Shown here piece by piece: positions 25,263-33,701 of a stretch of DNA of 35,243 nt (positions within the stretch are counted from its first letter, which is position 1; each line of letters opens with the position of its first letter). A model generated the notes under the pieces. It was not told the DNA's origin, did not search any database, and saw only the letters and a program-made list of their open reading frames with translations. The stretch lies in assembly GCA_043767025.1 (NCBI GenBank), contig JAYUHK010000051.1, positions 1 through 35,243 of the forward strand. The letters run 5' to 3'. This DNA is from JAYUHK01 sp043767025 (GTDB lineage Bacteria > Bacteroidota > Bacteroidia > Chitinophagales > Saprospiraceae). The position numbers were made by a program, and so were the translations under genes.

Positions 25263-27506
25263 ATGAAGAATAATGCCTTTTTTGTGACATTTTTGCTTGT
25301 GACATTTTTTTGTCCATTTCATTATTTGCTGGCGCAAGACGGAATTCCATTTGGAAAATGGAAATTTCAGACTGGCGACCGCCCAGAATATGCTAATTTT
25401 GGCTTCGATGACAACTATTGGGAAGAAATAAGTACGGCTGCAACTTGGGAAAGTCAAGGTCACGATAACTACAATGGGTTTGGTTGGTATCGGATACATT
25501 TTCGGCTAAAAAGAGAGATTTTGACCGACGCAATCTATAAAGACAGCTTGGTACTAAATATGACAAAAATTGATGATTGTGACGAGGTTTTTTTTAATGG
25601 AAAACTTGTCGGAAAAACAGGAACTATGCCACAAGACGAAGGCGGCTATAAGTCGCATTGGGACAAAATCCGACGATATAAGATTGCTGCCAACGACCCT
25701 TGCCTGAAATGGGGAAGCGAAAATGTAATCGCCGTTCGAGTATATGACGGAGTTGGAGGCGGTGGAATTTATGGTGGAACTTGCAGCCTCGAAACGATTG
25801 ATATTTCTAATTTTATAGAAATAAAAACCGACAAATCAGACTTTATTTTTCTCCCAAATGGACAAATTACAAAGAAAATTTCGATAAAAAATACGTTCAA
25901 AGAGCCGCTAACAGCAGAAATTTCAATCGCTGTCCATAACTCAAAAAATATAAATATTACGCATTTGAACAAAAATAGCGAATTTTATTCTTCTAACGAA
26001 GAAAAAATATATGATTTATCTTTTAAAAACCTCAATGATGATTATTTGAAAATGACTGTTATTTTTGTAGAGTCGCAGACGAATAAAGTCGTCAAGAAGG
26101 AAATGGTCGTGCCCTACATATTGACTCCGCCGCCACCTGATGAGCCACAAATCAACGCCGTCACTTCCTACGGTGCGCACCCAAATACACCCTTTCAGTA
26201 CCTAATCCCGACCACGGGTCAGACTCCGATTAAGTGGAAAGTAGAACAGCTGCCCGATGGATTGAAGTGTGACAAATCTTCTGGAATCATTAGTGGAAAA
26301 GTAGAAAAAATTGGAACTTATGAAGTTTTTGTGACGGCAAAAAATGCCTTTGGAACAGATAGAAAAAAAATAAAAATCGTTATCGGTGACAAAATAGCTT
26401 TAACTCCTCCAATGGGTTGGAACAGTTGGAACTGTTGGGGTTTGAGCGTAAATGACGAAAAAGTGCGCGCTTCGGCGAAAGCTATGCAAACGAGCGGTTT
26501 GAGTAATTATGGTTGGTCGTATATCAATATTGACGACGGCTGGATGGACAAACACGATGAAAATGGAATCATAAAAGCGAACAAAAAATTCCCGAATATG
26601 AAAAAATTAGGGGATTATGTACACGATTTGGGTCTAAAATATGGTATTTATTCTTCGCCGGGCAATATGACTTGTGGAGGCTACGAAGGCAGCTACAAGT
26701 TTGAAAAAAATGATGCCAAAACCTATGCAGACTGGGGAGTAGATTACTTGAAATACGACTGGTGTTCTTACGAAAATATTGCACCGAAACAGCCAAATCG
26801 ACAGCAAATGCAAGCTCCTTTCGTGCTAATGAAAAATGAGCTAAATAATCATAAACGTGACATAGTATTTAGTGTATGTAATTTTGGTGCAGGAAATATT
26901 TGGGAATGGGCGGCTGATATCGGCGTAAATTGTTGGCGAACGACAGGCGACATTAACGATACTTGGGAAAGCCTGTCAGGCATCGGATTTCAACAAAATC
27001 TGGCTTGCTCTTATTCCAAACCTTCGGGCTGGGGCGACCCCGATATGCTGATTGTCGGTAAATTGGGCTGGGGCGACGACCTTCATTCCACCAACCTCAC
27101 ACCCCACGAACAATACACGCACATCTCACTTTGGGCGTTACTTTCTTCGCCTTTATTGATTGGTTGTGACTTGGCAAATTTAGATGATTTTACCAAAAAT
27201 CTTCTCAGCAACAGCGAAGTCATCGCCATTGACCAAGACGAATTGGGTAAGGCAGCAGAAATTGTCAAAAAAAATGAACACACGCAAATCTGGAAAAAAT
27301 CGCTGGCGGACGGCTCGTATGCAGTCGGAATTTTCAATTTAGATAATTCTTCGAGTGCCGTAAACATTGATTGGAAAAATGACTGTCAGATTTCCTTCGG
27401 AAACTCACTCAAAGTTCGCGACTTGTGGCGGCAAAAAAATATTCCAAACACCAACTTCGACATACCCGCACATGGCTCTGTTTTGTTAAAAATTTCTAAG
27501 GAATGA
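25263..27506 (+). CDS. Secreted GH27 alpha-galactosidase-like enzyme
   Basis: This 747-aa protein has a Sec signal peptide ending near LLAQ. Residues about 25-175 look like a jelly-roll sugar-binding domain of the type seen at the N-terminus of GH2-like enzymes (GFGWYRIHFRL, FNGKLVGKTG). A middle region ends in a putative Ig domain (about residues 300-375, LPDGLKCDKSSGIISGKVEK). The GH27 barrel starts at PPMGWNSWNCWG (about residue 382). The nucleophile is D499 in YLKYDWC and the acid/base D563 in WRTTGDI. GH27 enzymes are mainly alpha-galactosidases or alpha-N-acetylgalactosaminidases. No T9SS tail and no SusC/SusD genes are nearby. It sits 12 bp after cdsA, probably by read-through. Confidence 0.92.
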   Translation: MKNNAFFVTFLLVTFFCPFHYLLAQDGIPFGKWKFQTGDRPEYANFGFDDNYWEEISTAATWESQGHDNYNGFGWYRIHFRLKREILTDAIYKDSLVLNMTKIDDCDEVFFNGKLVGKTGTMPQDEGGYKSHWDKIRRYKIAANDPCLKWGSENVIAVRVYDGVGGGGIYGGTCSLETIDISNFIEIKTDKSDFIFLPNGQITKKISIKNTFKEPLTAEISIAVHNSKNINITHLNKNSEFYSSNEEKIYDLSFKNLNDDYLKMTVIFVESQTNKVVKKEMVVPYILTPPPPDEPQINAVTSYGAHPNTPFQYLIPTTGQTPIKWKVEQLPDGLKCDKSSGIISGKVEKIGTYEVFVTAKNAFGTDRKKIKIVIGDKIALTPPMGWNSWNCWGLSVNDEKVRASAKAMQTSGLSNYGWSYINIDDGWMDKHDENGIIKANKKFPNMKKLGDYVHDLGLKYGIYSSPGNMTCGGYEGSYKFEKNDAKTYADWGVDYLKYDWCSYENIAPKQPNRQQMQAPFVLMKNELNNHKRDIVFSVCNFGAGNIWEWAADIGVNCWRTTGDINDTWESLSGIGFQQNLACSYSKPSGWGDPDMLIVGKLGWGDDLHSTNLTPHEQYTHISLWALLSSPLLIGCDLANLDDFTKNLLSNSEVIAIDQDELGKAAEIVKKNEHTQIWKKSLADGSYAVGIFNLDNSSSAVNIDWKNDCQISFGNSLKVRDLWRQKNIPNTNFDIPAHGSVLLKISKE

Positions 27507-27552
27507 AGAAAAAATTGAGTAGTTTGCTTTAAACGTATTCCCAAAAAAATTT

Positions 27553-30255
27553 CTAAAAATTTTCATTTATCAACAATTTGTAGTCATCAAATTTTGACTC
27601 ACTTCGTTTCATTTCTAATAAATCTAACAATAAGCCGTCTTCATATATTTTTTCTAATTCTTTGATATTGTGACTGGTTCTAATTTCTATTTTACCGGTT
27701 TCAATCTGGCTTTGCCGCCACGAATACGTAGCTGCGATTTTATCCATCATTCTCTCGTGTACTTCGTCGTGGTTTTTGTCTTTGCTCAACTCAATGGCTT
27801 GACCAAAACCCAACTTATTGCGCGCCAGTAGCTGTCCCGACTCTAAAATAAAATATGCCGTATGCACCGTTTTGCAAGTAGTCGAATTTTTCCAAAGTCC
27901 AGCATATACGGCTAATTGAATGTCCTCTTCGTTCTTGATTAGTTCAGACCGATATGTTTTGCCACCCCATTTGAGGTCAATAATAGCGAACTCTCCGCTG
28001 CGCTGAAGGATTAAATCAACCCTCGTTTCCAACATTCTTCCATGTAAAAAACCGTCTAAAACGAACTCCGAATTAACAACTTCCCACCCATTTGAGTCAA
28101 TAGCGGACACTAAAACCAAGATAGATTTTTTTAGCTTATTGACAAACGAAATTCGCTGTGGCTCCATGCCATATTGCAGCAAAATAGCACCTTCACGCAC
28201 TAAAAATTGAGTGATTTCTTTCTCAATCCACGTCCGCAATGCAACTTCCTCTCTCGGATAATTTTTTTCTAAAAATAATTTTTCTATCAGTTTATGTGAC
28301 AAATTTCCGTACAGCTTTTTTTCATCAACGATGGACAAAATCGGAGATTTTTGAAGTTTTGCTCTGTATTTGAGCAACCACTGATGTGGAAAATACAGAA
28401 GATTTTCTAAACTCGTTAGCGTTTCTTTTTCATATTGTGACAGCATTTTTCGAGGTTTTATTTCTAAAAATACCTTTACGTCCGTATCGTGTTGGCGGGT
28501 GATTTTTTGATAATTGGCTTGAATAAATATTTTTTCGAGCCGCAAACGGTCATTTTCGTCGTGAATATTATACTCGCACGCTTGAAGATTTTTGCCCAAA
28601 CCAAATTCAAAATCTGCCCAAAGTGCGTGCGGGACTGTCTTTTCTGCCATAACATTTTCGGGGCAGAATAGCACCACCTGACATTCAGTTTTTAGGATTG
28701 CTTGACGATATTTCCACATTTGAAAGCGATTTTTTACCGATGCAAGCTGAATTTCGATACCCAAATTTTTCAAATAGTCAATTTCATTAAGATACAAAAA
28801 ATTGAAAAAATTACTCGGTTCTCCACCCACAAAATTCCACCACAACAGTGTATTTACTTCCGAAATAATTGCCTCTGGCTGGTGGACAAAATCTAAATGT
28901 CCGGGACTTGGTTCGCGCATCTGCACAGGCGTTGGCTCCGACACAGAACGAACAATCCGCTCCAAATCCAAATATCCAATTTGCTTTTCGCTCAATAAAT
29001 CCAACAAATCCGCCACTCTCCGAGCTTGATTGCTCAACACCAAAAGCGACATATTTTTATTATTTTGTTCATCGAAAGTCCTGCGCGCCCATTTGGAAAG
29101 CATCGCAAACAGCTCTATCGGCTCTGATACCTGCACCGTCCTACGGTTGTCGGTTCGCCTTCGTTCAAACCAAAAGCGGTACTCTTTTTTTATTTCATCT
29201 GCATTTTGTGACTCATTTTCTTCAAAAAAAATAGCTAATACCGCTCTCCATTTATCACTTCCAACTCCCGGATTCTCTGCCAAAGCGACTGCCAACTTGG
29301 AAGCCAAATCTGAATGAAGCGGCTGGATAGCGAGCGACAAAAACTCCATAACTTTTGAAATATCCAAAGGCTCCCAAAGAAAAACAGTGAGTAATTTGAG
29401 GACTTGAAGACTCGGTCGCGCGTCCGATTGGCTCTGGATACCAAGATTGGGCAGCCCAACTTTTACGAGTGCCTCCTCCAACATTCTATTTTCTTCTGGA
29501 ATCAAGCACACTGGCTTCCAAAACGGATTTCTTTTCAGCATTTGAGCGATACATTCAGCCGCATCTGACTCCCTCACAGCCCGCAATACGATTACTGAGC
29601 TGTCACAATCAGTAGAAAAATCGTTTTCTATTTTTTCTGTCACATTTAGTAGCTTATTTTTTATTTTTTGTAAATTATTGGTTTTTTCGTTGGGCTTTGG
29701 ACGCTCCAACTGTTCCAATTTTATACCTTTTTTTACTAACAATCCGAACAGTCTTTGCCAATGTGAAGGCAAAAAATGAAGCGGCTCTACGAGTAAAATT
29801 TTATCAAAATCGTACTCCAAATCGCTATCGTCAATCGTTTTGAATAACTGAATAAATTGCGCAGCAGGATTTGAAATTTCTGAATTTTGTTCCAAGCGGT
29901 TCAGTTCAGAAAGCACCAAAAGTCTGGGCGGTAAATCTTTTGCCGCCCCAAAATCCCAACCGTTCAAGGTCAATTCATCTAATATAGAAAGGACTTTTCG
30001 AGCCGTACCGAATGTGTCTGCCTCAAAACTTTCAGCAAAAAAAGCCGATGGTTTTTCGATTAAATACTGTTGGAGTGACTGCCTAAAATTTTCGGTTCTG
30101 GCGAATTGGAGGTCTTTTGTAATCTCAATAGGTTCTAATTGATGATTATTTTCTAACAAATTTAGAAACGAAATTTCACCAAAACTCTCGAAAGCACAAT
30201 CTCGCAAGTACCGGTTGGAAGCGTCAAAATGATATGCGAATAAAATTGTTTTCAT
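27553..30255 (-). CDS. AddB-like PD-(D/E)XK nuclease protein
   Basis: This 900-aa protein has a C-terminal nuclease domain: HKLIEKLFLE supplies the early helix, then R-VD747-LILQRSGEFAI-ID760-LK762-WGGK, then QLAVYAGLW (motif Q-x-x-x-Y). This is the RecB/AddB-type PD-(D/E)XK core. The first two-thirds resemble the helicase-like part of AddB but contain no Walker A (GxxGxGKT) sequence, so that part is probably structural. No iron-sulfur cysteine set is evident around the nuclease core. AddB proteins work with an AddA (UvrD-like) helicase in double-strand break repair; no such gene is within the window. It is convergent with GH27 (46-bp gap). The upstream box CATATTTG is only a weak promoter match. 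Confidence 0.82.
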   Translation of the reverse strand: MKTILFAYHFDASNRYLRDCAFESFGEISFLNLLENNHQLEPIEITKDLQFARTENFRQSLQQYLIEKPSAFFAESFEADTFGTARKVLSILDELTLNGWDFGAAKDLPPRLLVLSELNRLEQNSEISNPAAQFIQLFKTIDDSDLEYDFDKILLVEPLHFLPSHWQRLFGLLVKKGIKLEQLERPKPNEKTNNLQKIKNKLLNVTEKIENDFSTDCDSSVIVLRAVRESDAAECIAQMLKRNPFWKPVCLIPEENRMLEEALVKVGLPNLGIQSQSDARPSLQVLKLLTVFLWEPLDISKVMEFLSLAIQPLHSDLASKLAVALAENPGVGSDKWRAVLAIFFEENESQNADEIKKEYRFWFERRRTDNRRTVQVSEPIELFAMLSKWARRTFDEQNNKNMSLLVLSNQARRVADLLDLLSEKQIGYLDLERIVRSVSEPTPVQMREPSPGHLDFVHQPEAIISEVNTLLWWNFVGGEPSNFFNFLYLNEIDYLKNLGIEIQLASVKNRFQMWKYRQAILKTECQVVLFCPENVMAEKTVPHALWADFEFGLGKNLQACEYNIHDENDRLRLEKIFIQANYQKITRQHDTDVKVFLEIKPRKMLSQYEKETLTSLENLLYFPHQWLLKYRAKLQKSPILSIVDEKKLYGNLSHKLIEKLFLEKNYPREEVALRTWIEKEITQFLVREGAILLQYGMEPQRISFVNKLKKSILVLVSAIDSNGWEVVNSEFVLDGFLHGRMLETRVDLILQRSGEFAIIDLKWGGKTYRSELIKNEEDIQLAVYAGLWKNSTTCKTVHTAYFILESGQLLARNKLGFGQAIELSKDKNHDEVHERMMDKIAATYSWRQSQIETGKIEIRTSHNIKELEKIYEDGLLLDLLEMKRSESKFDDYKLLINENF

Positions 30256-30664
30256 ACTCTAATATACGAAATATTGGATAAATCAGTTGCAAATATGTCT
30301 ATATTTTACACAAGTCACAATATCAAAAATTCACAAATATATTATTTTAAAAAATAAATAATTAATATTACTATATTTTTTATAATTGATAAATGCAGTA
30401 AAATAAAGACTTTTATACTTAATTAGGCTGCTTGAACAAAATAAGTTTAGAAAAAATTATACTCGCAAGTTAAAAATATTTATATTTGCACTATTACCTC
30501 AAAAGACTTTCTTGAATCATGTATTTTAGAACTGTCACACATCAATTTAATTTTTGGATTAAAGCATTACTAAATGTTTTTTAATACTAAAAGAAGCTGC
30601 CCCTAAACGAGCTTTGTATTTATTATTTGTCACAATTAAACTATATTTTAAAACTTTACTATTT
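30256..30664. other. Intergenic region with promoter for the secreted-protein pair
   Basis: This 409-bp A/T-rich stretch lies between the divergent nuclease and small secreted-protein genes. TATATTTG at 30481-30488 (plus strand) matches the -7 consensus, though no correctly spaced -33 TTTG is seen. Starting there, the leader would be about 170 bases, which is long. Just before the next ATG, 30650-30664 reads AAAACTTTACTATTT, repeated before the following gene. A 5-bp hairpin (TTAAT...ATTAA) near 30546 is weak. No ncRNA or tRNA recognised. Confidence 0.5.
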
Positions 30665-30988
30665 ATGAAAAAAATTTTTTTTACGGCATTTATTTGTTGC
30701 GCATTTTTGTCCTCGAACGCACAGACAATGGAGGCAAAAGTCGATAAAATCGTATCTTTTTTCCAAAAAGATTCGAAAACAGCAGCAATTTCGAGAGAAA
30801 TTGATAAAAATCTCAATTACGTTCCAAACTATTACATGAATTTGGAAAGCAAATCTTTTGAGCGTCCCTCCAAATATTCGGGCAACCTCGAAAAAGATTT
30901 AAGCGCACTCAAATTATCAGTCTTGAAACTCGCTGAAAAAGATGCCAGCGAATTTGACCGCATCTATGACATTTACTCAAAAAAATAA
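30665..30988 (+). CDS. Small secreted protein of unknown function
   Basis: From the ATG at 30665 the product has 107 aa; an upstream in-frame ATG at 30614 would precede a second hydrophobic start and is less likely. A signal peptide (MKKIFFTAFICCAFLSSNAQ) is followed by a mature part of about 87 aa rich in Lys, Ser, Asp and Glu, mostly helical-looking, with no cysteine and no T9SS tail. I do not recognise the family. A 749-aa T9SS protein starts 31 bp downstream and its start is preceded by the same 15-base sequence, so the two are probably co-transcribed and co-translated at similar rates. Confidence 0.75.
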   Translation: MKKIFFTAFICCAFLSSNAQTMEAKVDKIVSFFQKDSKTAAISREIDKNLNYVPNYYMNLESKSFERPSKYSGNLEKDLSALKLSVLKLAEKDASEFDRIYDIYSKK

Positions 30989-31003
30989 TTCACTTAATAA
31001 ACA

Positions 31004-31019
31004 AAAACTTTACTATTTT
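31004..31019 (+). promoter_or_regulatory. Duplicated start-codon leader
   Basis: AAAACTTTACTATTT occurs at 31004-31018 (plus one T) directly before the ATG of the T9SS protein, and identically at 30650-30664 directly before the small secreted protein. Both are followed by ATGAAAAA. No Shine-Dalgarno is present in either, so this A/T-rich sequence may set translation efficiency, or the second gene may have been placed by duplication of the leader. Confidence 0.6.
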
Positions 31020-33269
31020 ATGAAAAAGTTTATACTTTTAAGTCTGCTGATTGTTTTAGGTTTAGCCAATACTTTTGCCCAAACCTGCGCATCGCCGACA
31101 GTAATCACTGCACCCTTTTCAAGTGGAAGTGTCACGACTTGTGGTGCTGGAACCGGCGGCGCAGCTTCTCAATGTTCTACTTCTTATGGCGGAACAGAGG
31201 ACGCAGTAGTCTATTCCTACACTCCAACAACATCGGGTAATATCACAGTCAATTTGACAGCAAGTGCTACTTATGGCGGCGTTTTTTTCCATACTGGCGG
31301 TTGCGCTGGTGCTTGCGTAGGGAACGCAACAACGGGTAGCGGAACGACTGCTACTACGAATTTTGCAGTGGTAGCTGGAACAACGTACACGATTGTCGTC
31401 AGTACGTGGGCATCTCCAGCTTGCTCACCATATACTTTGACAATAAGTGCTCCAGCTGCCCCACCAGCTGCTCCTGCCAATGACGCTTGTAGTGGTGCAG
31501 TTGCGTTAGCTTGCGGTGGCGGAGTAGTCAATGGCACAACGGTTAGCACTGTGTCCGAAACCGCTCCTTCTGGGTGCGCAAGTGCCTTCGGTGTATGGTA
31601 CACATTTACGGGTGACGGAAGCAGTATGACTTTGACCTCCGTGGCTGGAGCGGGCTATGACCACGAAATAGACGTATTTAGTGGCTCTTGTGGTGCTTTG
31701 ACCAATATTGTCTGTAAAGATGGTGCAGGAACTGCAGGAACAGAAACATATACTTTTACAACTGTGGCTGGTACGGTGTATTACGTTTATGTGGCACATT
31801 ACTCAACAAGTTCTACAGCTACAGGTACTTTTAACATAGGTCTGACCTCTTGTGTGGTGCCGCCAGTGGCACCAGGCAATGACAACTGTTCGGGAGCAAT
31901 CGCTCTAACGCCTTCTGCTTCTTGTAACCCAACACCTTACACTACGGCAGGGGCAACAAGTTCAAACGTCACACCGTCAGGATCTTGTACTTCTAACTTT
32001 GGTAATCCTGATGATGACGTTTGGTTTTCATTTGTCGCAGCAGGCACGATTCAGACAATCACTTTTGCTAACACAAGTGGCGTGACCGATATATACTTTC
32101 AAGTTTTTTCATCGTCAGCTTGTAGTCCAGCTATGACCAGTATCTTATGCAGCGATACAGATTCCGGAGGAAGTGTGAGTGGCTTAACGGTTGGAAATAC
32201 TTATTATGTGAAAGTCTATACTTATGCAGCTGCAGCTTCTACGACAGGCACAATTTGTATAGTCACCCCAACTCCTGCACCAGCCTGCGGAGTAGGCAAC
32301 ACACCGCCCAACGATAACTGTACGAGTGCCACTCCATTGACAAATTTTAATGGCTATTGCGGAACAACCTTAAGCACATACACAGTGGACGCAAATGCTG
32401 CATTTTGTGGCTCGATAGATAATAATTCTTGGCTCAGCTTTACAGCATCTACTCCGACTTTGGATATCAACTGGTGGATAACGGGAGGAACAAGCTGCTC
32501 ATCTGGAGCACAGTTTCAGATTTTTGCGGGTACGTGCGGTGCGCTCACGTCTATTTCTACTGCTCCTTGTATCAACCCAACGGGAGGTACAGGCAGTTTG
32601 GGCTCTATAACTGCAACAGGATTGACTGTTGGTGCTACTTATTATTTGATGGTTGATGGGTATGCAGGCGATATTTGTAACTATGTCTTTGCTGCCGAGT
32701 CGGGAGTAGCACTTCCTATCGAATTGATAAAATTCAGAGGACACGCAGACGGAACAAGAAATATACTAAATTGGGAAACTTCGCAGGAAGTTAGCAGTGA
32801 CTATGTTTGGGTGGAAAAAAGCGGCGACGGCATAAACTTTCAGACTGCAAGTGAGCGAATCAAAACCAAGGGTAATGCGTCTTCTCCGACAAATTATTTT
32901 TGGGCAGACGAAAAACCTGCTATCGGTAATAATTATTACAGACTCAAAAACGTAGATACAGACGGACGCTCTCAATATTCGGGAATAATAAATGTCCAAA
33001 GAAAATCGAATAAATACCAAGTCGCTAACGTATTTCCTAATCCGACTGCGGGCGAGATAAACGTAAGCATAGAAAGCGTGAGAGAAGACGAAGCAACTGC
33101 GACGATCAGCAACATTTTGGGAGCGCAAGTGCTATTACAGAAACTAACCCTTTTGTCAGGAATCAACGGTTTCAACTTCGATATCCAAGCACTCCCGCAA
33201 GGAGCTTATTATTTGACAATTATCAACAGCAACAACGAAAAAACTGTTGTAAAATTGATGAAAAACTAA
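31020..33269 (+). CDS. Secreted multi-domain T9SS-sorted protein
   Basis: From the ATG at 31020 the protein has 749 aa; a longer frame to 30942 overlaps the small gene and is not used. A signal peptide (MKKFILLSLLIVLGLANTFAQ) is followed by about four beta-sandwich modules rich in Thr, Ser, Gly and paired Cys; three start with ND-x-C-(S/T) near residues 154, 287 and 431. These resemble pre-peptidase C-terminal-like surface domains. The segment from about 565 (LPIELIKFRG) is the common linker before T9SS tails, and about 668-749 (VANVFPNPTAGE...VVKLMKN) is a type A sorting domain. It should be exported by Sec, then T9SS, and attached or released at the surface. No catalytic motif is seen; adhesion is a guess. 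Confidence 0.9.
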   Translation: MKKFILLSLLIVLGLANTFAQTCASPTVITAPFSSGSVTTCGAGTGGAASQCSTSYGGTEDAVVYSYTPTTSGNITVNLTASATYGGVFFHTGGCAGACVGNATTGSGTTATTNFAVVAGTTYTIVVSTWASPACSPYTLTISAPAAPPAAPANDACSGAVALACGGGVVNGTTVSTVSETAPSGCASAFGVWYTFTGDGSSMTLTSVAGAGYDHEIDVFSGSCGALTNIVCKDGAGTAGTETYTFTTVAGTVYYVYVAHYSTSSTATGTFNIGLTSCVVPPVAPGNDNCSGAIALTPSASCNPTPYTTAGATSSNVTPSGSCTSNFGNPDDDVWFSFVAAGTIQTITFANTSGVTDIYFQVFSSSACSPAMTSILCSDTDSGGSVSGLTVGNTYYVKVYTYAAAASTTGTICIVTPTPAPACGVGNTPPNDNCTSATPLTNFNGYCGTTLSTYTVDANAAFCGSIDNNSWLSFTASTPTLDINWWITGGTSCSSGAQFQIFAGTCGALTSISTAPCINPTGGTGSLGSITATGLTVGATYYLMVDGYAGDICNYVFAAESGVALPIELIKFRGHADGTRNILNWETSQEVSSDYVWVEKSGDGINFQTASERIKTKGNASSPTNYFWADEKPAIGNNYYRLKNVDTDGRSQYSGIINVQRKSNKYQVANVFPNPTAGEINVSIESVREDEATATISNILGAQVLLQKLTLLSGINGFNFDIQALPQGAYYLTIINSNNEKTVVKLMKN

Positions 33270-33291
33270 TAATCACTTGTTTTATTGTTTT

Positions 33292-33333
33292 AAAAAAACT
33301 CTTTGCTGAATGTCAGCAAAGAGTTTTTTTTTG
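33292..33333 (+). terminator. Strong intrinsic terminator after the T9SS gene
   Basis: An 11-bp perfect stem, CTCTTTGCTGA (33299-33309) and TCAGCAAAGAG (33313-33323), with a 3-base loop is followed by a run of T from 33324. The preceding A-run (33292-33297) extends pairing with the T-run, so it can also work on the minus strand. It begins 22 bp after the stop of the 749-aa T9SS gene and separates it from the second T9SS gene. Confidence 0.93.
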
Positions 33334-33602
33334 GATTTATTAGAGTAAATATACTCTGTCACTTACATATATATTTATAGATTTTCACAAAAAGCCGAAT
33401 AAAATTATTTTTTATAACCACTTCCAAAATATCAAAGCAAGTAATATTTAAAAAAATAAATATTTTTTTTAAAATTATTAAAAAATTTATTTTTTAATAA
33501 TTAATACATAAACAACTGAAAATCAATATTTTAAACAATATTTTTACTCTTAAAATATTTAAAACTCAATTTTCTTTATTTTTTATTAAAAAAATATTTT
33601 TA

Positions 33603-33628
33603 TTTGTAAATATAAAAAGATAACTTTG
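33603..33628 (+). promoter_or_regulatory. Promoter for the second T9SS gene
   Basis: TAACTTTG (33621-33628) is a clear TAnnTTTG match. The nearest TTTG (33603-33606) leaves a 14-base spacer, shorter than the usual 17-23, so the -33 element is uncertain. With the terminator upstream this gene is expected to be independently transcribed. Confidence 0.5.
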
Positions 33629-33701
33629 CGTACTCATTGTTCTAAAAAATAACCTCATCTAACACAGTCACATATCTATTAACTTTATTGAATTTGTCAA
33701 C

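Larger units (their letters stand above)
33270..33701. other. Intergenic region between the two T9SS genes
   Basis: It holds the terminator at 33292-33333, an A/T-only inverted repeat (33473-33485 with 33490-33502, 13-bp arms, 4-base centre) that A/T richness could produce by chance, and a promoter: TAACTTTG at 33621-33628 matches TAnnTTTG, with TTTG at 33603-33606 only 14 bases upstream, shorter than ideal. Transcription would begin about 33632, about 70 bases before the ATG at 33702. No gene is recognised. Confidence 0.55.

Noticed and set aside
33473..33502. A/T-only inverted repeat with 13-bp arms
   Set aside because: The surrounding DNA is almost pure A/T, where such pairing is common by chance; the nearby G/C-containing hairpin at 33299-33323 is the real terminator.
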